A stretch of DNA of 54,581 bases from Pseudomonadota bacterium (GTDB taxonomy: Bacteria; Desulfobacterota; Binatia; Binatales; Binataceae). Below the pieces are notes generated by a model. That model was not told the DNA's origin, searched no databases, and worked only from the letters and a program-made list of their open reading frames with translations. The translations under genes and the position numbers were made by a program. Positions 1-7,312 of this stretch are shown here, piece after piece; the stretch's first letter is position 1; every line of letters begins with the position of its first letter. The stretch is taken from the NCBI GenBank assembly GCA_021324455.1, contig JAJPJA010000132.1:1-54581 (forward strand), read 5' to 3'.

Positions 1-1
1 G

Positions 2-736
2 GCCGCGGCCCAGGACGCGAGGGTAATTCCGATCAGCTACGGCCGCGATTTTGTGCTGCCCTTCGATGAACTGGCGCAAGCCCAGGCGCCGCTGACTATC
101 GTCTGCAATCCCAACGCGCCCTCGGGCACCTTGATCCCGACCAAGACCCTGGCGCGGCTGGCGGACGCGCTCAAGCCCCGGCTGCTGGCCATCGACGAGG
201 CTTATGTCGATTTTGCCGACCACAACGCGCTGTCGCTGGCGCGCACGAAGGACAATGTGGTTGTGCTCCGCTCGCTGTCCAAATCGTTTTCACTGGCCGG
301 GATGCGCCTGGGGCTGTGCTTTGCTCATCCCGACATTATCGAAGGCCTGGTCAAGGTTAAGGATTCCTACAACCTGAGCCGGATTGCGCAGGCCGCCGGG
401 GCCGCCGCGATCGAGGATGCGGCGTGGGCGATGCGCAACGTCAAGCGCGTGCGCGCAACGCGCCGGGCGACCGAGACGGCCCTGCGTCAGCTCGGCTTCG
501 AGGTCCAGACCTCGTCGGCCAATTTCGTGCTGGCGCGGATGAGCGGGGTCGATCTCTCCGGCACGGCCAGCGCGCTGCGCCGGCGCGGCATCCTGGTGCG
601 ATACTTCGCCACGCCGCTGTTGTATGACGCGCTTCGAATCACGATTGGCACGGCGGTCGAGATGAAGGCGCTGCTCCAGGAGTTGGAACCTTTGGCGGCC
701 AAGCTGCGCGCGCATCAACGCAATGGAGCGGGCTGA
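2..736 (+). CDS. hisC: Histidinol-phosphate aminotransferase, C-terminal part (5' truncated by window edge)
   Basis: PLP-dependent fold-type I aminotransferase that converts imidazole-acetol phosphate to histidinol phosphate in histidine synthesis. The reading frame is open from base 2, so the N-terminus lies outside the window; a GTG at 53 is internal, not a start. Visible motifs are NPNAPSGT (substrate/PLP loop), DEAYVDFA (Asp that contacts the pyridine nitrogen) and RSLSKSFSLAGMRLG, whose Lys should form the Schiff base with PLP. About 244 residues are present against a usual ~350-360. The stop codon overlaps the pth start by one base, so the two are translationally coupled. Related broad-specificity aromatic aminotransferases cannot be fully excluded without the N-terminal half. 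Confidence 0.9.
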   Translation, partial: AAAQDARVIPISYGRDFVLPFDELAQAQAPLTIVCNPNAPSGTLIPTKTLARLADALKPRLLAIDEAYVDFADHNALSLARTKDNVVVLRSLSKSFSLAGMRLGLCFAHPDIIEGLVKVKDSYNLSRIAQAAGAAAIEDAAWAMRNVKRVRATRRATETALRQLGFEVQTSSANFVLARMSGVDLSGTASALRRRGILVRYFATPLLYDALRITIGTAVEMKALLQELEPLAAKLRAHQRNGAG

Positions 737-1380
737 TGAGCCTGCGCGGACTCTTCGGGTCCTTCCGGCGTCCGGCCTCCAGGTCCGATACCGAAAACGC
801 ATCAAGCCACATCGGATGGGCGATTGCCGGGCTGGGCAACCCCGACGAACGCTACCGCCGATCGCGCCACAACCTTGGCTTCATGGCAGTGGAGATCGTG
901 GCTGGACGGCACGGGGCGCGGATGGATCAGCGCCGCTTCAAGGCGCATCTGGGGCGCTGCACGATTGATGGGCAAAACGTAATCCTGGCCCAGCCCCAGA
1001 CCTACATGAACCTGAGCGGCGAAGCGCTGGCGCCGCTGCTGGGTTATTTCAAGCTGAGTCCTTCGCGGCTGATCGTGATCCACGACGAACTCGACCTTGA
1101 CCCGGGCATCCTGCGGATCAAACGCGGCGGCGGCCATGCCGGCAACAACGGTATCCGGTCAATCATCGACAGCCTCGGAACGGGCGACTTCGTGCGCATC
1201 AGGATCGGTGTGGGACGGCCGCCGCATGGGCGCGACGGCGTCAGCCATGTGCTTCAGCCGCTGACGCGCGAGGAGATGGCGGCCTTCGAGCCGGTGATCG
1301 AACGCGCCGCCGACGCGGCCGAGGCGATTGTCGCATCCGGAGTGGAGCGCGCGATGAACCAGTTCAATCAGCGGGACTGA
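736..1380 (+). CDS. pth: Peptidyl-tRNA hydrolase
   Basis: Cytosolic esterase that recycles peptidyl-tRNAs dropped from the ribosome. All family signatures are visible: GLGNP near residue 32, RHNLGF with the catalytic His at 45, TYMNLSG, HDELDL with the Asp that supports the His, GGGHAGNNGIRS and the RIRIGVGRP strand. The protein has about 214 residues, some 25 longer than E. coli Pth, because of a basic N-terminal extension before the first strand. The start ATG overlaps the hisC stop. tyrS follows after 44 bases, so the three genes probably share a transcript. Confidence 0.95.
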   Translation: MSLRGLFGSFRRPASRSDTENASSHIGWAIAGLGNPDERYRRSRHNLGFMAVEIVAGRHGARMDQRRFKAHLGRCTIDGQNVILAQPQTYMNLSGEALAPLLGYFKLSPSRLIVIHDELDLDPGILRIKRGGGHAGNNGIRSIIDSLGTGDFVRIRIGVGRPPHGRDGVSHVLQPLTREEMAAFEPVIERAADAAEAIVASGVERAMNQFNQRD

Positions 1381-1424
1381 GGAACTTTCCCGGTCCGGAC
1401 CGCCGGGCTATCTTCAAGACACCG

Positions 1425-2609
1425 ATGGACAAGGAACAGGCAGAGGAACTCACGCGCCGGCTCTCGCAGCGTGCGGTCGAGGTGATTTCGCCGGCCGAAC
1501 TGGCCGCCAAACTGAGCGAAGGCCGCCCCCTGCGAATCAAACTCGGGATGGATCCGACGGCGCCGGACCTCCATCTGGGGCATACGATTACGCTCAAGGC
1601 GATGCGCGAGTTCCAGGACGCCGGGCATACGGTGGTGTTTCTGGTTGGCGACTTCACCGCCGCTATCGGCGATCCGTCGGGCCGCTCGGCGACGCGCAAG
1701 CCGCTGGAACGCGGGCAGATCGAAGCCAACGCCGAAACCTACAAGCGCCAGGTGTTCAAGATCCTTGACCCCGACCGCACCGAAATCAGGTTCAACAGCG
1801 AATGGATGGATCGGCTCAGTCTGCGCGAGCTGATCAAAATCGCGGCGCACATCAGCGTCGCGCGGCTGCTGGAGCGCGATGATTTCGAACAGCGGCTGGC
1901 GGAGCAACAGCCGCTGTTCCTGCATGAACTGCTCTATCCGCTCATCCAGGGCTACGATTCGGTGGCGATTCGCGCCGACGTCGAGCTGGGCGGCACCGAC
2001 CAGAAATTCAACATGCTGCTGGGACGCGAGCTGCAGCGCGCCTACGGACAGCCGCCCCAGGTGGTAATGACCTTTCCGCTCCTTGAAGGGCTCGACGGCG
2101 TGCGCAAGATGTCCAAATCGCTGGACAATTATGTCGGCGTAACGGAAGCGCCGCGCGAGATGTTCGGCAAGCTGATGTCCATCTCCGACGCCCTCATGCT
2201 GCGCTATTACGAGCTGCTGACCGGCGCCGACGCGGCCGAGCTCGCCGCCATCAAGAACCACGCCATCCATCCGATGGACGCCAAGAAGCGGCTCGCCAGC
2301 CTGATTGTCGAGCAATACCACGACGCCGCCGCCGCGCGCGCCGCCCGCGAACATTTCGAAACCCGCTTCCAGCGCCGCGAGGTCCCCGCCGACGTGCCCG
2401 TGTTCCGGCTGGCGGACGAAATCTGGATCTGCGAATTAATGAAACAGTTGAGATTCGTACCTTCCACCAGCGAGGCGCGGCGGCTGGTGGGCCAGGGCGC
2501 GGTGCGCGTTGACGGCGAGCCGGTGACCGATGTTAACTTCCGTTTCATACCGGGACAGCATTCGCTGCTCGAAGTCGGCAAGCGGCGCATTGCCCGAATC
2601 GCGCGCTGA
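1425..2609 (+). CDS. tyrS: Tyrosyl-tRNA synthetase
   Basis: Class Ic aminoacyl-tRNA synthetase charging tRNA-Tyr. The HLGH signature is at residues 50-53 and KMSKS at 228-232; the Rossmann core includes GGTDQKFNMLLGREL. The C-terminus carries an S4 RNA-binding domain (RRLVGQGAVRVDGEPV region). At 394 residues with a KMSKS rather than KFGKS loop, it resembles the TyrZ subgroup rather than E. coli TyrS. It follows pth on the same strand. Confidence 0.95.
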   Translation: MDKEQAEELTRRLSQRAVEVISPAELAAKLSEGRPLRIKLGMDPTAPDLHLGHTITLKAMREFQDAGHTVVFLVGDFTAAIGDPSGRSATRKPLERGQIEANAETYKRQVFKILDPDRTEIRFNSEWMDRLSLRELIKIAAHISVARLLERDDFEQRLAEQQPLFLHELLYPLIQGYDSVAIRADVELGGTDQKFNMLLGRELQRAYGQPPQVVMTFPLLEGLDGVRKMSKSLDNYVGVTEAPREMFGKLMSISDALMLRYYELLTGADAAELAAIKNHAIHPMDAKKRLASLIVEQYHDAAAARAAREHFETRFQRREVPADVPVFRLADEIWICELMKQLRFVPSTSEARRLVGQGAVRVDGEPVTDVNFRFIPGQHSLLEVGKRRIARIAR

Positions 2610-2815
2610 TTCCCGGCGGCTGAAACCTTTCGCTACAGTGCTGCATCCAGAAGAGCACAGCCGCGCAACGCTCGCAGGAGGCCGCCCCCCTGCATCCAGT
2701 AGAAAATACCAGCCTGATGACAGGAACCGATCTAACAAAAGCGCCGCGACGCGATGGCACCGTTATTGCTGCTCACGCAGATTTGCTCAGCATTGACGCA
2801 GGGAGAAACACTGCC

Positions 2816-3283
2816 ATGATTCCGGGTCGGCGCTTCGTTTCCAATTGCAAGGGGATGGTAAAGTTTGCCGCAGGTGTAGTGGTCGGCGCTACCCTCACCT
2901 GCGCCGCCGCTGCGGCTACTCAAGTCGTCCGTCATGACGGTGCGTTCTGGAAAGGGCTGCGCAACCCAGACAAAATCGCCTACGTTGACGGCTACTCCGA
3001 CGCCGCCCAGGCCGGTCTGGGCAAGCTCGACCAGCTCAAGGTGGCGGCCGCGCTATTCCATTGGAAGGGCGCCGACAAGATCCTGAATCAGGTCCAGCGC
3101 GGCCTGGATGTGTCCCATCTCTCCACCAACGATTTGGTCGCCTACCTTGACACGGTTTACGCTAATCCCCGTTATGGCGATTTCGATGTCGCCAACGCCA
3201 TAGAACTGGCCGTCATGCGCGGAGTCGGCAGCAAAACGGCCGCCCAGGAGCGCGTCCCCGCTCCGGACTTATCCAAGCGCTAG
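2816..3283 (+). CDS. Exported small protein of unknown function
   Basis: A 155-residue protein with an apparent signal peptide: a basic N-terminus (MIPGRRF...CKGMVK), a hydrophobic stretch (FAAGVVVGATLTCAAAAA) and small residues suitable for cleavage. The mature part contains a WKGL..PDKIAYVDGY segment and a C-terminal half with YLDTVYANPRYGDFDVANAI. This recalls a widespread family of small periplasmic proteins with a Y-x-x-G-Y and an Asn/Pro/Arg motif, but I cannot name it. The ATG at 2816 is preferred over an in-frame upstream start at 2717 because GGGAGA lies 8-9 bases before it and the signal peptide then starts correctly. It converges with the ECF operon. Confidence 0.75.
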   Translation: MIPGRRFVSNCKGMVKFAAGVVVGATLTCAAAAATQVVRHDGAFWKGLRNPDKIAYVDGYSDAAQAGLGKLDQLKVAAALFHWKGADKILNQVQRGLDVSHLSTNDLVAYLDTVYANPRYGDFDVANAIELAVMRGVGSKTAAQERVPAPDLSKR

Positions 3284-3324
3284 CGGCCCCCGATCACATC
3301 CGCGGCTTCGGATTAAAACAGCCG

Positions 3325-4008
3325 CTACCACCACCATCCGTGGCCATGATGGTGGCCGTGTCCGTGGCCCGGCTGATGCCCGGGTGGGATGGCGGGAAAT
3401 TGCCCCGGCGGCATCCCCATCGGCGGACCCGGATGCATTTCGGGCGGTCCTTCGGGATGCCAATGCGGATGCGGCCCGCCCCATGGATGCGCCAGGTTCC
3501 ATCGGCGGCGCAGCTCACCGCGCTCGGCCGGCGACATCTGCTGCCATCGCTGGTAGTTGTTGAGCAGATGCTGGCGTTGATCGGGCGGAAGTTGCTGGAA
3601 GCGGCGGAATCGCTGAAGAATTTCCTGGCGCTGTTCGGGCGGCAACGCTCTGAAGCGGCCGTACGCCTGCTGCAGTTGCAGCTGGCGTTCGGGCGGCAGA
3701 TGCCGATACTCGCGCATCGCCTGCAGCACCTGATGGCGTTCGTCGGGGGGCAGGCTGCGGAACTCCTGGAAATTGCGCTGTGCGGCTTCGCGTTCGATGG
3801 GATCCATCTGCTGCCATCGGCGGAAATTCTGCAGCATCCGCTCGCGCTGATTCGGATTGAGGTTGTCCCACATCTGGCGGTATCGCTGGATGTAAGCCTG
3901 CTCGGCCGGATTGGCCGGCTGACCCGGAACCATCTGGGCAAAGACCGATTGAACCAGGGCAACGGTCAATACGGCTAGCAACCCCGCTATGGCGGCGCGG
4001 CGGATCAT
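3325..4008 (-). CDS. Periplasmic repeat protein, DUF3106-like, with His-rich tail
   Basis: A 227-residue exported protein with an N-terminal signal peptide (IAGLLAVLTVALVQSVFA, cleavage before QM). The mature part consists of about seven consecutive units of 18-19 residues beginning L-P-P-[ED]-[RQ]-R, roughly residues 49-170; they are predicted amphipathic helices rich in Gln and Arg. This matches my memory of DUF3106-type proteins. The C-terminal ~55 residues are His/Pro/Gly/Met-rich and end in a His cluster and three Trp, which suggests metal binding (inference). The start overlaps the stop of the upstream 98-residue gene by ATGA, placing it last in the ECF sigma operon. A sensing or envelope-stress role is plausible but unproven. 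Confidence 0.8.
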   Translation of the reverse strand: MIRRAAIAGLLAVLTVALVQSVFAQMVPGQPANPAEQAYIQRYRQMWDNLNPNQRERMLQNFRRWQQMDPIEREAAQRNFQEFRSLPPDERHQVLQAMREYRHLPPERQLQLQQAYGRFRALPPEQRQEILQRFRRFQQLPPDQRQHLLNNYQRWQQMSPAERGELRRRWNLAHPWGGPHPHWHPEGPPEMHPGPPMGMPPGQFPAIPPGHQPGHGHGHHHGHGWWW

Positions 4009-4301
4009 TCGCTGACGTCGTCCTCAGAGTCTGGCGGCGGCGGTGGCGGCGGCGGCGCGTTGTACACCGGCTGCTGCGCCGGGGAATTGGTTCCGTTCAG
4101 ATAGCCCATCGCGCGCAGGGTCCGAATCTGCTCCAGCATCGAGGTGTTGGCGCCGTTCGCGCCGTTGCTGGGGACGAACAGATCCAGGTCCAGCAGCATG
4201 CGCGGGTCGGGCGGCTCGTAGGCCCATGCAGCGCGAGGGCCCAGGGCACAGATGGCGGGCGCCAAAAGCATCGCACAGAAAAGCTTACGACCGTAGCGCA
4301 T
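4005..4301 (-). CDS. Small exported protein with octaproline run
   Basis: A 98-residue protein with a signal peptide (basic MRYGRK, then hydrophobic FCAMLLAPAICALG, likely cleavage near AWA-YE). The mature region has a short predicted helix (MLEQIRTLRAMGYLNG) and a tail of eight consecutive prolines followed by an acidic end (DSEDDVSE). No family recognised. It overlaps the anti-sigma gene by 17 bases and the repeat-protein gene by 4, so it belongs to the ECF operon and may be a partner of the His-tailed protein. The polyproline run should stall ribosomes without EF-P. Confidence 0.8.
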   Translation of the reverse strand: MRYGRKLFCAMLLAPAICALGPRAAWAYEPPDPRMLLDLDLFVPSNGANGANTSMLEQIRTLRAMGYLNGTNSPAQQPVYNAPPPPPPPPDSEDDVSE

Positions 4302-4806
4302 CGCTCGGTTTGCCGCTGGGCCGCAGCTCGTCGAGATGCTCGATTACGTCGTAGTTCTCCAGCAGATCGAGGCGCTGGACCACGGCGTAATTGCGCAGCA
4401 AGCCCACGTCCGCGATATCCATCTGCTGCTCCAGGGCCAATTGGTCATCCGCCGCGGGCATCAGGGATGGGCGCGATCCAGGCAGCGTCAACCATAGAGC
4501 CAACACCGCCGTGGCCGCGGTTACGGCGAGCCCGCCCCAAACCACTCCCGGCCGCCACCATCGCGGGCGCGGTTGGCTGCGTTCGGCCAGCTTGCGCCGC
4601 AGTTGGGCCTGGTAAATACCCCAATCGGGCTGCGGCAACTCGTCCAGGCGGGTGCTGAGCTCGGCCAGCAGACCGTGGAGCGATTGCGCCGATGCGCGGC
4701 ATTCGGCGCATCCTTCCAGATGCTGCGCGACGCGATCGCGTTGGGCGCCGGCGAGTTCGCCCCGCATGAAGGGTACCAGCGCGGTTTCTGGATGAACGGC
4801 GGCCAT
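4285..4806 (-). CDS. Membrane anti-sigma factor with zinc-finger domain (zf-HC2)
   Basis: A 173-residue protein. The N-terminal part carries the H-x3-C-x2-C zinc motif of the anti-sigma ZAS/zf-HC2 family (His29, Cys33, Cys36). A single transmembrane segment lies around residues 87-108 after a Trp/Arg-rich boundary (PRWWRPGVVWGG), leaving a ~65-residue outer domain. It begins 3 bases after the ECF sigma stop and should hold that sigma factor inactive at the inner membrane until an envelope signal arrives. The outer domain (QLALEQQMDIADVGLLRNY) has no recognised sensor fold. Confidence 0.88.
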   Translation of the reverse strand: MAAVHPETALVPFMRGELAGAQRDRVAQHLEGCAECRASAQSLHGLLAELSTRLDELPQPDWGIYQAQLRRKLAERSQPRPRWWRPGVVWGGLAVTAATAVLALWLTLPGSRPSLMPAADDQLALEQQMDIADVGLLRNYAVVQRLDLLENYDVIEHLDELRPSGKPSDALRS

Positions 4807-4809
4807 TAT

Positions 4810-5391
4810 CTACTCATCCTGGGCGGTTTCTTTGAGCAGCTTCTTAAGGGTAGCCAATCCGCGATGAATGTGAACCCGGGCGGTGTTCTCCGAGCAATTG
4901 AGCACCTGGGCGATTTCCCGGCTGGAAAGCCCCTCCTGGACCTGCAGCAGCACGGCGGTGCGCTGATTGGAGGACAGCCGTTTAAGCGCCGCGGCCAGAT
5001 TTCCGGCCGCCTGACGTCCGATCGCGGCCATGTCGGGGCCGGCTTGCTCCGAGGGCGGATCGATTCCGGGTTCCTCGGGGTCGTCGCCGGGACCGGCCAG
5101 CGGCAGTAGCCTGCTCCACCATTTCCCGCGCCGTTTATGGTCGATGCAGAGGTTGACCAGCACCCGGTAAAACCAGGTCGAAAAGCGCGAGCGCCCGTCA
5201 AAACGGCTGGCCGATTCATACAAACGGACGAAGGCGTCCTGCGAGACGTCGCGCGCGTCGGCCTCGTTGCCCAGCACCGAGTAGGCGATGCGATACGCGC
5301 GCGCCTGATGGCGCTGGACCAGAAGCTCGAAGGCCTCGTGGTCGTGCCGCGCGACGCTGGCGCACAATTCCTCATCCGTAAGCTCCTTCAA
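4810..5391 (-). CDS. ECF-type RNA polymerase sigma factor
   Basis: A 193-residue group 4 sigma-70 protein. Region 2 spans about residues 20-90 (AYRIAYSVLGNEADARDVSQDAFVRLY, then FSTWFYRVLVNLCIDHKRR); region 4 lies at about 135-187 with the helix-turn-helix LSSREIAQVLNCSENTARVHIHRGL. The linker is acidic and Pro-rich. The only in-frame upstream initiator is a TTG at 5391; an AAGGAG sits just inside it, so a slightly later start is possible. It heads a four-gene overlapping operon with its anti-sigma factor and two exported proteins. The operon probably includes its own regulon targets, but I found no convincing GGAAC-type promoter upstream. Confidence 0.92.
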   Translation of the reverse strand: MKELTDEELCASVARHDHEAFELLVQRHQARAYRIAYSVLGNEADARDVSQDAFVRLYESASRFDGRSRFSTWFYRVLVNLCIDHKRRGKWWSRLLPLAGPGDDPEEPGIDPPSEQAGPDMAAIGRQAAGNLAAALKRLSSNQRTAVLLQVQEGLSSREIAQVLNCSENTARVHIHRGLATLKKLLKETAQDE

Positions 5392-5601
5392 GCGGACAGC
5401 CCCGGCGGCCGGAAAACCCGCCTCGCGCTGAAACAGCCGAGGCCCGCAGCGGCCGCCCAGCTCCGATGCTACCCTCTTTCATCCGTTCGACGGAAACGGC
5501 CCCGGTACCGTTTACCCGGCTTTTGCCGCCGGGCCCGCCTCGCCCAGCGGGTTCCTCTGCTGCGCAGTACCTTCTCCCGGCGCTGCGGTACCGTTTTTAT
5601 C

Positions 5602-5617
5602 CACCGATCAATCGGTG
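5602..5617. promoter_or_regulatory. Palindromic operator candidate
   Basis: CACCGATCAATCGGTG is a perfect 7+7 inverted repeat around a CA centre. It ends two bases before a TTGACA box, so a bound dimer would compete with RNA polymerase. The form resembles TetR/AcrR-family sites, which often control CoA-ester degradation operons (inference). No TetR gene lies within the window. Confidence 0.6.
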
Positions 5618-5618
5618 C

Positions 5619-5645
5619 TTGACAATAATCCCGCCGGTGTAGGAT
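5619..5645 (+). promoter_or_regulatory. Sigma-70 promoter of the thiolase/CaiB operon
   Basis: TTGACA at 5619-5624, a 15-base spacer and TAGGAT at 5640-5645. The spacer is shorter than the usual 17. The ATG used for the first gene starts only 10 bases after the -10 box, so a transcript from here would have almost no leader. Confidence 0.5.
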
Positions 5646-5654
5646 TTGGTTGCG

Positions 5655-6800
5655 ATGCTGCAGGATCGGACCGCTATCGCCGGGATCGGCGAGACCGGCT
5701 TCGGCAAGCTGCTGCCGACTTCTGAAGAGCGGCTGGCCTGCGAGGCGATCATGTCCGCTTTGGACGACGCCGGAATCGCGCCGCGCGAAGTCGACGGGCT
5801 GTGCTCCTATACCATGGAAACCACCGACGCCACCGAGGTGGCGCGCAACATCGGGGCGGGCGACATCACCTTCTTCTCCCAGGTCGGTTACGGCGGCGGC
5901 GCCGGATGCGCCACCGTCGGGCACGCCGCGATGGCGGTGGCGGCGGGGCAGGCCCGGGTCGTGGTGGCGTGGCGCTCGCGCAAACGCAGTGCCCGCAGCG
6001 CGCGCATCTGGGCCAGCGCCGCGGAGAGCGTGGCGGTCAACGGGCGCTGGAGCCGGCCGTGGGGATTGCTGCGCCCGGCGGATGAAATCGCGATGCTGGC
6101 GCGCCGCTACATGCATGAGTACGGCGCCACCCGCGAAGCTCTGGCCGAGGTCGCCCTGGCCCTGCGCGCGCACGCCAATCGCAATCCGCGCGCGGCCATG
6201 TATGCGCGTCCGCTCAGCCGCGAGCAATACCTGAACGCGCGCTGGGTCTCGGAGCCGCTATGCCTGTACGACTGCTGCCTGGAGAGCGACGGCGCGCTGG
6301 CGGCGGTTATCGTCTCGCGCGAGCGCGCCCGCGACTGCCGCCGTCCGCCGGTCTATATCCACGCCTTCGCGCAGGCGATGCCCGGTCAGATTTTCGCCAT
6401 GACCAATTACTTCTGCGACGATCCGCTGCGCACCCCGTCATTCGTCGCCGCCAAACAGCTATGGAGCGGCGAGTTTGCGCCGGCCGATATCAAGGTGGCG
6501 CAAATCTACGATGCTTTCAGTCCGCTGATTCTGTTTGCTCTGGAGGGATTCGGTCTGTGCGGGCGCGGTGAAGCCGCGGACTTCGTGCGCGGCGGCAAAC
6601 TGCGCTGGGACGGCGGCGCCGTGGCGGTAAATACCAGCGGCGGCAGCCTCTCCGAGGCTTACGTGCATGGATTCAATCTGATAACCGAAGGCGTACGCCA
6701 GATGCGCGGCACCTCGACCTCGCAGGTCGACGGCGCACAATGCTGCCTGGTCGCCAGCGCCGAATGCGTTCCTTCGGGCGCGCTGCTGCTGCGGAGATAA
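5655..6800 (+). CDS. SCP2-thiolase-like protein, probable acyl-CoA aldolase (Ltp2-type)
   Basis: A 381-residue thiolase-fold protein of the lipid-transfer/SCP-X group. N-terminal motif TAIAGIGETGFGK; late motifs QIYDAFSP (Tyr285), VNTSGGSLSEAYVHGFN (Tyr336, His338) and EGVRQMRG. Hand alignment of GYGGGAGCATVGHAAM with true thiolases puts Gly82 where the nucleophilic Cys normally sits, so ordinary thiolysis looks unlikely. Ltp2-type relatives act as retro-aldolases in steroid side-chain degradation, in complex with a DUF35 protein; a DUF35 gene follows after 5 bases. The ATG at 5655 is preferred to TTG at 5646 because conserved sequence begins directly after it. First gene of a five-gene operon; substrate unknown. 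Confidence 0.8.
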   Translation: MLQDRTAIAGIGETGFGKLLPTSEERLACEAIMSALDDAGIAPREVDGLCSYTMETTDATEVARNIGAGDITFFSQVGYGGGAGCATVGHAAMAVAAGQARVVVAWRSRKRSARSARIWASAAESVAVNGRWSRPWGLLRPADEIAMLARRYMHEYGATREALAEVALALRAHANRNPRAAMYARPLSREQYLNARWVSEPLCLYDCCLESDGALAAVIVSRERARDCRRPPVYIHAFAQAMPGQIFAMTNYFCDDPLRTPSFVAAKQLWSGEFAPADIKVAQIYDAFSPLILFALEGFGLCGRGEAADFVRGGKLRWDGGAVAVNTSGGSLSEAYVHGFNLITEGVRQMRGTSTSQVDGAQCCLVASAECVPSGALLLRR

Positions 6801-6805
6801 AGCCG

Positions 6806-7237
6806 ATGGCGGTGAGGATTCCGAGCTGGGCCGCGCAGGAGGAGGCGCCGTTCTGGGAAGGTATCGCGCGCGCCGAATTGCGCGTCCAGGGCTGTACGCG
6901 ATGCGGCCGGTTGCGCTTCCCTCCGCGCCCGTTCTGTCCCCAGTGCAATTGGCCCGACGCGGTTTGGCGGCCGATGTCGGGACGCGCTAGCCTGTGGTCG
7001 TTCGTGATTGCGCATCCGCCGCTGATGCCGCCGTTTGCCGAAATTGCGCCGTACAATGTAATCGTGGCGGCGCTGGATGAAGACCCGCGCATCCGCATGG
7101 TCGGAAACCTGCTGGCGGCGCCCGGCGGAGCCATCAATGAGGTCAAGCCGGATCAAATCCGGATCGGTGCGCGGCTGATGGTCGTGTTCAGCGCCGGGCC
7201 CGGCGAGTTGACGCTGCCGCGCTGGATGTATGAATGA
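6806..7237 (+). CDS. DUF35 OB-fold zinc-ribbon protein, partner of the thiolase-like enzyme
   Basis: A 143-residue acyl-CoA-associated protein of the DUF35 family. The rubredoxin-like zinc ribbon uses Cys30, Cys33, Cys44 and Cys47 (C-x2-C-x10-C-x2-C); the rest forms the OB fold (GRASLWSFVIAH, YNVIVAAL, GARLMVVFSAG). Such proteins bind and activate SCP2-thiolase-fold partners, as ChsH2 does with Ltp2. The conserved start AEEAPFWEGIARAELRVQ-like segment is present in recognisable form. The ATG at 6806 follows the upstream stop by 5 bases; a longer frame back to 6740 overlaps the thiolase gene and is rejected. Confidence 0.88.
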   Translation: MAVRIPSWAAQEEAPFWEGIARAELRVQGCTRCGRLRFPPRPFCPQCNWPDAVWRPMSGRASLWSFVIAHPPLMPPFAEIAPYNVIVAALDEDPRIRMVGNLLAAPGGAINEVKPDQIRIGARLMVVFSAGPGELTLPRWMYE

Positions 7238-7312
7238 GATGTGAAGCCGAGAGAGCACACGACACACCTGCGCGGCGGTCCAACACAACCGGCGAGTGGG
7301 TCGGAAAAAGTC

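Noticed and set aside
2717..2815. Longer N-terminus for the exported 155-residue protein
   Set aside because: It would place the signal peptide ~35 residues inside the protein and lacks a ribosome site; ATG 2816 has both.
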